Below are positions 26,229-36,700 of a stretch of 64,000 nt of DNA, one piece after another. This DNA comes from CACKLF01 sp002725175 (GTDB lineage Bacteria > Pseudomonadota > Alphaproteobacteria > Rhodobacterales > Rhodobacteraceae): positions 1-64,000 of the forward strand of contig PBQX02000116.1 of the NCBI GenBank assembly GCA_002725175.2. The letters are read 5' to 3'. How positions within the stretch are numbered: the first letter of the stretch is position 1; the number at the start of each line of letters is the position of its first letter. A program made the position numbers and the translations under genes. The notes under the pieces were generated by a model, which was not told the origin of the DNA, did not search any database, and saw only the letters and a program-made list of their open reading frames with translations.

Positions 26229-27836
26229 TAGTTACCCGTAGCTTTTTTTAGTGCTTCTAACAAAATTTCCTTATCGTAACTTGGCCATCTTCCAGCTATA
26301 TGCTGATCAGGGCGTAAAAGGTAAACGGCTTCTTTATATTGGCCTAAGAATCTATCACGCATCAAATCTTTATTTTCATCCCCTTCTGTGATTTCGATGG
26401 TTTTTACAGGTAAGAATAAATCTTCTAAAGTTTCAGTAATTTTACAATTAAAAGTCAACACACAAAATTGGTTTCCAGTTTTATTCAATAGGTAGTCATC
26501 ATGAAAAGGCAGGTCTGGACATGGAGCGCCCACCCTTGACCTTGTGGGGTTTTTCATTCCATCCAAGCTGTTTAGGCTTGAATTATCATAAGTTGAGGGT
26601 GTTGATAACCTTCCTGAATTGACTAATGGTCTAGCAAAATCATATCTTTCAGAGAGCTCAAGTACCGCATTTCGAAACGCCATACTGATTTTTGATTTGG
26701 GTGTTATGAAGTCCGTAGATCGTGAGGAATTAGTAATATTTTCTTCGGCTGCAAAAACGCGCTCGAAGTTATAGCTATCCAGTAAGCTTAATGGTGCCTT
26801 CTCCTCCAGTACAAGTTTCAATTTCCAACAAAGGTTGTCAACATCTTGTACTCCTGAATTAGCCCCTCTCGCTCCAAAAGGTGAAACTTGGTGTGCACTA
26901 TCTCCAGCAAATAAAATTCTACCATGTTTAAACTTTTCCATTTTCATGCATTGAAAAGTATAAATACTGACCCATTCAAGCTTAAAATTTACATCTTCAC
27001 CTAGCATGGCCTTCAATCTTGGTATAACGTTTTCTTCTCTTTTTTCTGTTTCTTTATCTATGTCCCAACCTAGTTGTAAATCTATTCTCCAAACCCCATC
27101 TGGTTGTTTGTGAAGTAATGCTGATTGCCCTTTATTGAAAGGAGGATCAAACCAGAACCGCCTTTCAGTTGGGAATTCCGCGTCCATTGTTACATCTGCG
27201 ATCAAAAAATTATCTTCAAAAATTTGCCCGTCAAAGTCTAATCCCAATGAGGATCTAACAGTACTTTTAGGTCCATCGCATGCGATTAGCCAGTCGCAAG
27301 ATAATGAATAATTTCCGTCCATGGTATTAATATTGAGGGTTACTTTTTCAGGCTCATTTATTACTTCCTCAACTTTATTGCCTCCCCTAATTTCAATGGA
27401 GTAACCTTTTTCTTGAAGCTCCCTAATCCGTGAAACCAAGTATTCCTCTACGTAATATTGTTGCAGGTTAATAAATGCAGGATATTGATGCCCGTCTTCG
27501 GGAAGTAGGTTAAATTCATAAACTTTTTTATTGTCAAAAAAAAACTTTTCCTAGGTTCCAAATTACACCTTTATCAAGCATTTTTTTACCAACCCCTAGC
27601 CGCTCAGAGATTTCTAAAGCCCTTTTTGATACACAGATTGCTCTGCTTCCGTTGCTAACTTTGTCACTTTCGTCAAGTACTAAGACTTCCACTCCTTGAA
27701 TAGCAAGGTCAATTGCAGCACTTAGTCCAACAGGTCCCGCTCCAATTATTAGGACTCTGTAATGTCTTAAATTTTTAGAATCCTGGTCTGTTGATTTTTG
27801 GTATTTATATAATGGGGTATTAAAGATCTGATACAA
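26228..27836 (-). CDS. FAD-dependent aromatic hydroxylase interrupted by a frameshift
   Basis: Two adjacent frames form one group A flavin monooxygenase. The first part (27836-27534) has the FAD site LIIGAGPVGLSAAIDLA and ends VFF at a TGA. The second (27439-26228 and upstream) has LIACDGPKSTVRSSL and AGDSAHQVSPFGARGANSGV. They join if the run of nine T on the minus strand near 27536-27544 is read as eight, giving VFFDNKKVYEFNLLPEDGHQ. The intact protein would be about 535 residues. In this operon it would hydroxylate an aromatic acid to feed homogentisate, for instance 3-hydroxyphenylacetate; that substrate is inference. Homopolymer sequencing error, a true mutation, or slippage could all explain the shift. 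Confidence 0.85.
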
Positions 27837-27878
27837 CTGTTTAGCCTTATTTATTTCCTCGGTCAGAAATTCTAAAAT

Positions 27879-28829
27879 TTATCCCTGAAGTTCATCCCAC
27901 ATTTCTAAATCCCTTTGGGCAGTCCAAATTCTTGGATGGTCAATTCCCCTAGCTTCATCAAAAGCTCTAGAAACATTAAAGGGTAAGCAGTGTTCATATA
28001 TAGCGTAGTCTGAAAATTTATGATCACATTCAGATCTTACTAAATCCCAAGCCTCCTTAAGAGTTCCATTTTTTGAAGCAATATTTACAACAGGACGATA
28101 GGTGCTTTCTACAAAATCTCTAGTACATTCAATTGCTTCATTAACCAATTCAGTACCTATTAAGGCATCTCCTCGACCAGGAGCAATGGCATTTAAATGG
28201 TAGGACTTTATTTTGTTTAACGTGTTGCCCCAATCAGAAAAATGACCATCACCGCAGTAGCAGGCTGATTTATATTCAACAATATCACCAGTAAACATAA
28301 CGTTTTGGTCTGGGACATGTATCACTATGTCTCCAGCAGTATGTGCCCTTCCAAGGTGTTTTATATCAACTCTTCTATTTCCCAAATAAATGGTCATTGA
28401 GTCACTAAAAGTTGTTGTAGGCCATGTCAGGCCAGGAATTTTTTCGTGACCTTCAAATAATCGAGGAAAGCGTTGAAATTCGCTATCCCAATCCTCTTGC
28501 CCACGTTCGACAACCATTGATCTAGCGGTGTCAGACATTATTATTTCATTTGCGCCATATGTTGAAGCGCCTAAAACTCTAACTGCATGATAGTGTGTTA
28601 ATACTATATGGTTTATCGGCTTGTCAGTAACTTTTCTGATCTCCGCAACAACTTTCTCAGCTAGTAATGGAGTTGCTTGCGCCTCTATTACCATTACGCT
28701 TTCATCGCCAATAATTACACCAGAATTCGGATCTCCTTCAGCTGTAAAAGCATAAAGACCTTCACCAATTTCAGTAAAGCTAATTTTCTTTTCATCCATA
28801 TCATTCTGTGATGCAAATTTCTTAACCAT
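27879..28829 (-). CDS. MBL-fold metallo-hydrolase of the homogentisate cluster
   Basis: A 316-residue metallo-beta-lactamase fold protein. The metal motif is altered: instead of HxHxDH it reads THYHAVRVLGAS, keeping the two His but lacking the Asp-His pair; later ligands are His in LGRAHTAGDIV and Asp in MFTGDIVE. This variant appears in an MBL group often placed with aromatic catabolic genes. It may hydrolyse a thioester or lactone intermediate, but the reaction is unknown. It lies between fahA and the hydroxylase, on the same strand, with an AGGA site before its ATG. Confidence 0.82.
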   Translation of the reverse strand: MVKKFASQNDMDEKKISFTEIGEGLYAFTAEGDPNSGVIIGDESVMVIEAQATPLLAEKVVAEIRKVTDKPINHIVLTHYHAVRVLGASTYGANEIIMSDTARSMVVERGQEDWDSEFQRFPRLFEGHEKIPGLTWPTTTFSDSMTIYLGNRRVDIKHLGRAHTAGDIVIHVPDQNVMFTGDIVEYKSACYCGDGHFSDWGNTLNKIKSYHLNAIAPGRGDALIGTELVNEAIECTRDFVESTYRPVVNIASKNGTLKEAWDLVRSECDHKFSDYAIYEHCLPFNVSRAFDEARGIDHPRIWTAQRDLEMWDELQG

Positions 28830-28848
28830 ATTCTATTCCTTACTTAAT

Positions 28849-30084
28849 TTATTTTTCTGCTGGCAAAATTCTTCCAGAACATGTTCCAAAACCAATAGAA
28901 TAATTGGAGCCATTACATTGTCCTCGTAAAGTTAATATATCCCCATCCTCAAGAAATGTTCGAGTTTCATTATTCTCAAGCTTTATGGGCTCTTTTCCAC
29001 CCCAACTTAATTCAAGCATACTTCCACGCTGACTTTTCTCTTCACCGGAAATAGTTCCTGAGCCTATTAGATCGCAAACATTCATTGGACATCCGCTAGA
29101 GGTATGGTGAGCTATTTGCTGGGCTGATGAATAATACATTTCACTAAAATTTGTGGTTGATAGAACTAGTTCACTTGATTTTTGTGTTTGTATGTAAGTT
29201 GACAGTTCAATGTCATATAACATCGGTTTTGTATCTTTTAGGTATGGTAAAAGCTCATATTCTCGCTTAGGGGTTGAGCATCTAAAAGGTTCTAGTGCAT
29301 CTTTTGTTACAATCCAAGGACTAATGCTAGTGGCTGTGGCTTTAGCTTGAAATGGACCCAATGGAACGTATTCCCAAGCTTGAATGTCTCTGGCTGACCA
29401 ATCATTTAAAATAACATATCCAAAAATCATGTCATCAGCTTGGTCAACTGAAACGGGTCCATTACTTCCCTTGCCAACAATTGCTCCCATTTCTAATTCA
29501 AAATCGAATCGCCGACTTGGTAAGAATTTTGGTATATCAAAATCAGGTCCCTTTAGTTGACCCTGTGGTCGACGTATATCCGTCCCAGATACTACAACAG
29601 ATGATGCCCTTCCATTATATCCAATTGGCATATGGAGCCAGTTTGGAGGGAGAGCATTTTCTGGACCTCTAAACATTGTGCCAACGTTTTGTGCATGATT
29701 TCGGCCAGAATAAAAATCAGTATACTCTGCTACTTTAATAGGCAGATGCATAGTTGCATCAGTTGCTTTATATATCAACTTGAGTATTTCTTCTTTTTTG
29801 CTGAAATCCTTGTGGAGGTATTCGATGAGCTTTTGCCGCAATTCAGTCCATTTTTCTTCTCCTAAGGTGATAAAATCATTCCAGTAAGGGCTTGCAAATA
29901 CACCATCAAAATTTATATGTCCCTCGCTTTCCATGGCCTTTAGATCTAAAATCATATCTCCGATCCTAACTCCACATCTAGGGCCGTCTTTTTTTGTGGA
30001 AAAAACTCCATAAGGAAGATTGTTCAGTGGAAAAGAATTATTCGGAACGTTAGCCGTTTCAACCCAACTTAAAATTAAAGACAA
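28849..30084 (-). CDS. fahA: Fumarylacetoacetase
   Basis: A 411-residue full-length fumarylacetoacetase, which splits fumarylacetoacetate into fumarate and acetoacetate. The N-terminal SH3-like part starts SWVETANVPNNSFPLNNLPY, and the catalytic part has DFYSGRNHAQNVGTMFRG with the active-site His, DFELEMGAIVG for metal binding, and NDWSARDIQAWEYVPLGPF. The start is TTG with GGGAGAAAT upstream. It directly follows hmgA and precedes the MBL gene in one operon. Confidence 0.95.
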   Translation of the reverse strand: MSLILSWVETANVPNNSFPLNNLPYGVFSTKKDGPRCGVRIGDMILDLKAMESEGHINFDGVFASPYWNDFITLGEEKWTELRQKLIEYLHKDFSKKEEILKLIYKATDATMHLPIKVAEYTDFYSGRNHAQNVGTMFRGPENALPPNWLHMPIGYNGRASSVVVSGTDIRRPQGQLKGPDFDIPKFLPSRRFDFELEMGAIVGKGSNGPVSVDQADDMIFGYVILNDWSARDIQAWEYVPLGPFQAKATATSISPWIVTKDALEPFRCSTPKREYELLPYLKDTKPMLYDIELSTYIQTQKSSELVLSTTNFSEMYYSSAQQIAHHTSSGCPMNVCDLIGSGTISGEEKSQRGSMLELSWGGKEPIKLENNETRTFLEDGDILTLRGQCNGSNYSIGFGTCSGRILPAEK

Positions 30085-30125
30085 AATATTTCTCCCAATT
30101 TTATTACTGATTTACTTCTATTCAT

Positions 30126-31472
30126 TTAATATGAAAAGTTTTTTTCTATATCTGACCAGCAGTCAATATAATTTTCTTGTATCGGTGCTTCCTTAGCAGA
30201 GTATTGTGTAAGATGTTGTGGGAACCTAGTTTCAAACATAAATGACATGGTGTTTTCCATCTTTGCAGGAACTAGTTCTGAATTAGAAGCTTTCTCAAAC
30301 GCTTCTTTATCTGGTCCATGAGGTAGCATCATATTGTGAAGACTAACGCCCCCAGGAATGAAACCCTCTGGTTTAGCATCATATTGTCCATAAATATTTC
30401 CCATTAATTCCGACATGATATTTTTATGGTACCAGGGTGGTCGAAAGGTATTTTCGGCTACCGACCACCTTTCCCTGAAGAGAACAAAATCTATATTTGC
30501 AGTTCCTTCAATACCGGAAGGTGCTGTGAGGACGGTATAAATAGAGGGGTCAGGGTGGTCAAAAAGAACTGCTCCAACAGGGCAATAGTCTGAGAGGTTA
30601 TATTTACAAGGTGCATAATTTCCATGCCATGCAACAACATCGAGTGGACTATGGCCTATTTCAGTACTATGGAATTGACCGCACCATTTAATCGTTACCT
30701 TTGACGGTGTTTCTTTGTCTTCAAAATGAGCAATAGGTGTTTTAAAGTCTCTTCGATTTGCCATACAGTTGGCACCTATTGGGCCTCTATTAGGAAGGCC
30801 AAATTTTTGGCCATAATTTTCACAAATAAATCCGCGGCAAGGCCCACTAATTACCTCCACTTTATAAAGGAGCCCTCTCGGAATTATTATTATATCTTTA
30901 GGAGAAGCATGAATTACCCCAAGTTCAGTAGCAAATCTAATTTCACCTTCCTGCGGCACAATCAGGAGTTCTGAATCTGCAGAATAAAAATATTCGTCAA
31001 CCATTGAATCTGTTACTAGGTAAACGTGACTTGCCATTCCTACCTGAGTGTTTACATCTCCGGCAGTCGTCATAGTTCTTATGCCTGTTATCCAATTCTT
31101 AGGCTTGTTATCATGAGGAAGGGGGTCCCATCTATATTGGCCAAGACTGATAATATCTTGAATGACATTTGGGGCAGATTTCCAAAAAGGAACATCAATT
31201 TTTTTATAACGATGAGAATGTTTGACTGAAGGTCGAATACGGTAGCACCAAGTTCTTTCATTCTGGTGGCCTGGCGCAGTAAATGCTGTTCCAGACAACT
31301 GTTCTCCGTAAAGCCCATAACTACATTTTTGTGGACTGTTTCTACCCTGGGGCAGCGCTCCTGGCAGCGCTTCTGTTTCAAAGTCATTCCCAAAACCGGA
31401 CATGTAGGAAATTTCATTACTATCCAAGGGAGTTTTGTGTTTAATTTGATTTTTTGGAATAGAACGATTCAT
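30126..31472 (-). CDS. hmgA: Homogentisate 1,2-dioxygenase
   Basis: A 448-residue iron enzyme that opens the ring of homogentisate to maleylacetoacetate, the central step of tyrosine and phenylalanine breakdown. It starts with the family segment [19 protein letters not shown]. The iron ligands match human HGD: His349 (WYHKN), Glu355 (SELMG) and His385 (LPHGPD). AGGAGG precedes the ATG. It is the first gene of hmgA-fahA-MBL-hydroxylase-DUF2783-maiA and is divergent from a MarR regulator, with inverted repeats between them. Confidence 0.97.
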   Translation of the reverse strand: MNRSIPKNQIKHKTPLDSNEISYMSGFGNDFETEALPGALPQGRNSPQKCSYGLYGEQLSGTAFTAPGHQNERTWCYRIRPSVKHSHRYKKIDVPFWKSAPNVIQDIISLGQYRWDPLPHDNKPKNWITGIRTMTTAGDVNTQVGMASHVYLVTDSMVDEYFYSADSELLIVPQEGEIRFATELGVIHASPKDIIIIPRGLLYKVEVISGPCRGFICENYGQKFGLPNRGPIGANCMANRRDFKTPIAHFEDKETPSKVTIKWCGQFHSTEIGHSPLDVVAWHGNYAPCKYNLSDYCPVGAVLFDHPDPSIYTVLTAPSGIEGTANIDFVLFRERWSVAENTFRPPWYHKNIMSELMGNIYGQYDAKPEGFIPGGVSLHNMMLPHGPDKEAFEKASNSELVPAKMENTMSFMFETRFPQHLTQYSAKEAPIQENYIDCWSDIEKNFSY

Positions 31473-31493
31473 TGATGCCTCCTTAAAAGGTAA

Positions 31494-31531
31494 TAGTTAC
31501 TAATATAACAGTTGTTTTTGTAACTAACAAC
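31494..31531. promoter_or_regulatory. Inverted repeats between hmgA and marR (candidate operator)
   Basis: The 74-base gap between the divergent starts holds TAGTTAC (31494-31500) facing GTAACTA (31520-31526), and GTTGTT (31511-31516) facing AACAAC (31526-31531). Such dyads are the usual binding sites for MarR dimers. The neighbouring marR gene is the natural candidate to bind here and control the homogentisate operon and itself. Confidence 0.5.
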
Positions 31532-31546
31532 ATGTAATGCTTTACT

Positions 31547-31987
31547 ATGCAAAAAAACAATTTTTTTTTAATAGAAGATTTTCTTCCTTATATATTAACT
31601 CAGGCTGCTGAGACAGTAAGTGCCAATTTTCAGGCCTTTTATAAAGGAAAATATGGAATTTTAAGAACCGAGTGGCGTGTGTTATTTCACCTTGGTAATT
31701 TTGGTCAAATGACAGCGAGAGATATAGGTATTAATGCAAAAACGCATAAAACAAAAATAAGTCGGGCAGTATTTCGTTTAGAAAAAAAGAAATATCTCAA
31801 AAGAACGACATCGGAAGAAGATAGAAGGGTAGAATTTCTATCGCTTACTGAAAAGGGCATAGCTGTATATAATGATTTGAAAAAAGAAGCAGAAGGATTT
31901 GAGAAGAGGATAGTAAAAAATCTTACTGAAAGTGAGGTTCTTGTTTTAAGACAATGTTTGAAAAAACTAGAAGCGAATTTCGATTAG
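31547..31987 (+). CDS. MarR family transcriptional regulator
   Basis: A 146-residue winged-helix regulator. The recognition region reads MTARDIGINAKTHKTKISRAVFRLEKKKYLKR and the wing carries TSEEDRRVEFLSLTEKG, both typical of MarR. The gene is divergent from hmgA and 9 bases ahead of an aldehyde dehydrogenase gene. It probably represses the homogentisate operon and responds to an aromatic acid, as HmgR-type regulators do; this is inference from position. Confidence 0.88.
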   Translation: MQKNNFFLIEDFLPYILTQAAETVSANFQAFYKGKYGILRTEWRVLFHLGNFGQMTARDIGINAKTHKTKISRAVFRLEKKKYLKRTTSEEDRRVEFLSLTEKGIAVYNDLKKEAEGFEKRIVKNLTESEVLVLRQCLKKLEANFD

Positions 31988-31996
31988 GAGGGCAAA

Positions 31997-33481
31997 ATGG
32001 ACCAAAATATTATTGACGAGTTACGAAATATTAAAATTACCCCAAGAGGAAATTTAATTAACGGTAAAATCTCTACAAGTTTATCAGGTGAGACAATAGA
32101 CGTGTTTTCTCCAATTGATGGAAATCTTATAACAATGATTCCGAGGTCAAGAAGAGAAGATGTGGACGTGGCAGTTAACGCCGCAAAATTAGCATTTGAT
32201 GATGGACGTTGGTCCAATCAACCACCAGTTGACAGAAAAAAGGTATTAATAAAGTGGGCAGAGCTTGTAGAAAAAGAGGCTTTAAGTTTGGCAGTTCTGG
32301 GCGTAAGAGAAAATGGAACAGAAATAAATATGGCTTTGAAAGCAGAACCATTTTCAGCGGCTGCAACATTAAGGTATTATGGTGAGGCCATTGACAAAGT
32401 TTATGGCGAAATTGCCCCTACAGCTGAAGGAATTCTTGGCTTAATTAAAAAGGAGCCAATTGGAGTGGTTGGGGCTATTGTTCCATGGAATTTTCCTTTA
32501 ATGATAGGTGCTTGGAAAATTGGGCCTGCTTTGGCCGCTGGAAATAGTGTTATTTTAAAACCTGCAGAAAGTGCTTCTTTAAGTTTACTTAGGCTGGCAG
32601 AATTGGGTTTGGAAGCTGGATTGCCGCCAGGAGTTTTACAGGTAGTTACTGGGTATGGCTCTGAAGCAGGACAAGCCATTGCTTTATCTAAAGATGTGGA
32701 TGTCTTGACCTTTACAGGTGCAGGACCTACCGGAAGAAAATTAATGGAGTATTCTGCCCAATCCAATCTAAAGCGAGTTTATTTAGAATTAGGAGGCAAG
32801 TCTCCCAATATTGTTTTTAGCGATGCTCCAGATTTAGAATTGGCTGCTAAATCTGCAGTAAATGCGATTTTTAGAAATAGCGGTCAGGTCTGTGTAGCTG
32901 GATCAAGGTTATTGATCGAACATTCAATTTACCAAAACTTTCTTGATACCGTTTGTAACTATACATCAAAATTAAGGGTTGGTGATCCTCTTGATCTTTC
33001 CAATGACATAGGAGCCGTGCATTCTGAAGCACAACTTTTGAAAAATTTGAGGTTTTTAGATTCGTTAAAAAACAGAGAAAAAAATATAGTTTGGGGGGGT
33101 GATCGTTTAATAGAGGAATCTGGCGGTTTTTATATGTCACCCACAATTGTTGAGAATATTAGCTCTAAAGATGAAATATTTCATGAAGAGATTTTTGGGC
33201 CAGTTTTGTCAGTGATTCCGTTTTCTAAAGACGAAGAGGCTATATCAATTGCCAATGATACTTCATACGGCTTAGCGGCCGGAGTTTGGACATCCAACTT
33301 ATCAAGAGCACATAAGATGGCAAATGGAATAAAGTCAGGTATGATCACTGTAAATACATACGCTGGAACAGATATGACAGTCCCGTTACCTGGAATGAAG
33401 GAATCTGGCAATGGATCTGACAAATCTCTTCATTCATTGGAGAAATACACAAACCTAAAAACGGTTTGGGTTAATTTGTAG
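31997..33481 (+). CDS. NAD(P)-dependent aldehyde dehydrogenase
   Basis: A 494-residue aldehyde dehydrogenase. The catalytic Cys299 is in NSGQVCVAGSRLL and the general base Glu264 in LELGGKSPN; GVVGAIVPWNFPLMIGAWKIGPALAAGN is the cofactor region. AGGAGGGC precedes the ATG. It is next to the MarR gene on the same strand, so likely co-regulated with aromatic catabolism. Similarity is to the PuuC/gamma-glutamyl-aminobutyraldehyde and phenylacetaldehyde dehydrogenase side of the family; the exact aldehyde is not readable. Confidence 0.9.
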   Translation: MDQNIIDELRNIKITPRGNLINGKISTSLSGETIDVFSPIDGNLITMIPRSRREDVDVAVNAAKLAFDDGRWSNQPPVDRKKVLIKWAELVEKEALSLAVLGVRENGTEINMALKAEPFSAAATLRYYGEAIDKVYGEIAPTAEGILGLIKKEPIGVVGAIVPWNFPLMIGAWKIGPALAAGNSVILKPAESASLSLLRLAELGLEAGLPPGVLQVVTGYGSEAGQAIALSKDVDVLTFTGAGPTGRKLMEYSAQSNLKRVYLELGGKSPNIVFSDAPDLELAAKSAVNAIFRNSGQVCVAGSRLLIEHSIYQNFLDTVCNYTSKLRVGDPLDLSNDIGAVHSEAQLLKNLRFLDSLKNREKNIVWGGDRLIEESGGFYMSPTIVENISSKDEIFHEEIFGPVLSVIPFSKDEEAISIANDTSYGLAAGVWTSNLSRAHKMANGIKSGMITVNTYAGTDMTVPLPGMKESGNGSDKSLHSLEKYTNLKTVWVNL

Positions 33482-33656
33482 GATTAACAGTAGATCTAAA
33501 ACATTTCCCATGTATCAGATCGAATTCTCATATCAAAATGGCGTACTATTTTTTGTGCAATTAACTTACTATTCTCATTTTATATTTATTGATAGAAAAG
33601 TGCAAAACCTTGATTTTTGACAATTAGTAATATAGACAAACCTCTCTAATGAATGG

Positions 33657-33735
33657 TTTTGCATGTAAATTTGCAAAATTAAAATAGTTACCTATTAGGA
33701 GATAAGGTAACTGTAACTGAATGTGAGCAGTTACA
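33657..33735 (+). promoter_or_regulatory. gltB upstream region with nested inverted repeats
   Basis: Within the 241-base gap ahead of gltB are three dyads. TTTTGC (33657-33662) faces GCAAAA (33673-33678). AGTTACC (33686-33692) faces GGTAACT (33706-33712), with AGGAGA in the loop. TGTAACTG (33712-33719) faces CAGTTACA (33728-33735), with GTG 33723 in the loop. The last two stems use the same six-base word in four copies, so they can pair in alternative ways. The rest of the gap (33482-33656) shows nothing further. Confidence 0.5.
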
Positions 33736-36700
33736 AGAGAGAAACAAAGTGTTTTAGGAAAGCAGTGTTGGTAGAAGAAAATAACAGGTTAATTGCATCT
33801 GAATTCGGTTGTTTTTCGGATAATTTGAAGGGTAGATCAAAAAAGGAAGGTCTATACGATCCTAGAAATGAGCATGATGCTTGTGGATTGGGTTTCATCG
33901 CAAACATTAAGGGAAAAAAATCCCATAAAATTATCAGCGATGGTCTTTATATTTTAGAAAACTTGGAGCATAGGGGAGCAACTGGAGCTGACCCTCTTGT
34001 TGGCGATGGTGCAGGAATGCTTACTCAGATTCCACACGATTTTTTTTCTATTATTTGCAAGAAAGATAAAATTGAAATTCCAGAAGAAGGGGAGTACGGG
34101 GTTGGATTTTTCTTTTTCCCCAGAGAGATTGGTCAACATGAGAGTATAAAATTAAAGATTAAAGACCTGGCCTCTGAATTTGACATGAAAGTTTTAGGCT
34201 GGCGTGATGTACCGGTAGACAATTCATCATTGTCACAGGATCCTGAAATTTTAGAAAGTGAACCATCTCATTACCAAGGCTTTTTCTCTAAACCTGAAGG
34301 CTTAACTGAGGATCAGTTTGAAAGAAAATTATATTTGTTGCGTAGAGTAATTTCCAATTCTATTTATTCAATTTTGGGATCAATGAATGATTTTTACCCT
34401 GTCTCACTTTCATGTAGGACTATTGTTTATAAAGGTATGTTTTTAGCCGATCAGTTGGGAAAGTATTTTAATGATCTTAAAGATAAGAGATTCACTTCGG
34501 CTTTGGCTTTGGTACACCAGAGGTTTTCCACGAATACATTTCCTTCTTGGAGGCTCGCTCATCCGTATCGAATGATAGCTCATAACGGTGAAATCAATAC
34601 GTGTCGTGGCAACGTAAATTGGATGGCCGCCCGTCAGGCTACCTTGTCTTCACCTCTATTTGGTACGGATATTGAGAAAATTTGGCCGGTAACTTACGAG
34701 GGGCAATCAGACACGGCTTCGTTTGATAATGCCCTGGAATTATTGTTTCAGGGGGGCTATTCCCTACCACATGCGATGATGATGTTAATTCCAGAGGCCT
34801 GGTCAGGAAATGCCTTAATGGATGAAAAAAGAAAAGCTTTTTATGAATATCATGCCGCACTAATGGAACCTTGGGATGGTCCAGCAGCTATTGCATTTAC
34901 TGACGGTAGACAAATAGGGGCGACATTAGACAGAAATGGATTGAGACCTGCAAGGTATTGTGTGACGGATGATGATACAGTAGTTTTGGCTTCTGAAGCT
35001 GGAACGCTTCCTGTTGATGAAGGCAAGGTAGTTGCCAAATGGAGACTTCAGCCAGGTAAAATGCTTTTAATCGATCTTGAAAAAGGTGAGATTGTTTCTG
35101 ATGAAGAGATTAAAAACCTACTAAGCAAGGAGAAGCCTTACAGGGAATGGTTGGCAGATACACAAATTATATTAGAAGACATAAAGGGAGAAAGATCGTC
35201 ATCTAGAAATTTCACTGGATCAGATCTGCGCAACGGCCAAAAAGCTTTTGGCTATACACAGGAAGATGTTAAAATGCTTATGACTCCAATGGCAACTACT
35301 GGTCAGGAAGCTATAGGCTCTATGGGGACAGATACTCCTATTTCCGCTATGTCTAATAGATCTAAGCTATTATATACTTACTTTAAGCAAAATTTCGCGC
35401 AAGTCACGAATCCTCCTATCGATCCAATTCGTGAGGAATCTGTAATGAGCTTGGTCTCTTTTATAGGCCCTAGGCCGAATTTGTTTGAAAAGACCTATAA
35501 TGTATCCCAAAAAAGGTTGGAGGTTAGACAACCTATTCTTAGAAATTCAGACCTCCAAAAAATTCGTGATATAAGCGAAATTAGTGACAGTCATTTTTCG
35601 TCAAGAGTTCTAGATACAACTTATAATGTCAGTAAAGGTCCAGAAGGTATGGAGCTTTGCATTGATGATCTTTGCGGCAAGGCTGAGAAGTCAGTCCAAA
35701 ATGGTGATAACATTATCATACTTTCTGACAGACAGTTTGGTCCTAGCAGAATAGCTTTGCCTGCTTTGCTCTCTACGGCTGCTGTACATCATCATTTAAT
35801 TAGAAAGGGTTTGAGAACATCAGTTGGATTGGTGGTTGAATCGGCAGAACCTCGGGAAGTTCATCATTTTGCTGTTCTCGCTGGCTATGGAGCAGAAGCT
35901 ATAAACCCTTATCTGGCATTCGAATCTCTCTCGGACATGCATGAAAGGGGGATGTTTCCAAAAGAGGTAGATCATAAACAAGTAGTAAAGAGATATATAA
36001 AATCAATTGATAAAGGTCTTTTAAAAGTAATGTCAAAGATGGGTATTTCAACATATCAATCTTACTGTGGAGCTCAAATATTCGACGCAGTGGGGTTGTC
36101 AACTAGATTTATTGAAAAATATTTTTCTGGAACAGCTACTCAGATTGAAGGAGTGGGGTTGAATGAGGTTTCTTTAGAGACATTCAGGAGGCATCAGGAT
36201 GCTTACTCAGATATAGCCGTACTAAGGCACGCTCTCGATGTTGGAGGTGAATATGCAGTGAGAAGGAGAGGTGAGACACATGCTTGGACTTCGGATGAAA
36301 TAACAAGCTTGCAACATGCGGTCAGAGGAAATAGCAAAGATCAATACAGGTATTTTTCAAAATTGATTAACGATCAATCTGAACGATTATTAACTATTAG
36401 GGGTCTGTTTAAATTAAAGCCGCCTGAAAAATTTGGTAAAAAACCAATTAATTTAGAAGAAGTGGAATCGGCATCAGAAATTGTAAAGCGATTTGCTACT
36501 GGTGCTATGTCGTACGGTTCTATTTCAGCGGAAGCCCATGAAAACTTAGCTATAGCTATGAACCGTATTGGAGGTAAATCAAATACTGGAGAGGGCGGGG
36601 AGGAAATTGAAAGGTTCCATCCTTTAAAAAACGGTGATAGCCGTCGCTCCGCTATAAAGCAAGTAGCATCGGGTCGCTTTGGTGTAACAACGGAATATTT

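Noticed and set aside
33597..33680. Classical NtrC site ahead of gltB
   Set aside because: Words such as GTGCAA and TTTTGC..GCAAAA resemble half-sites, but no TGCAC-N5-7-GTGCA dyad is present.
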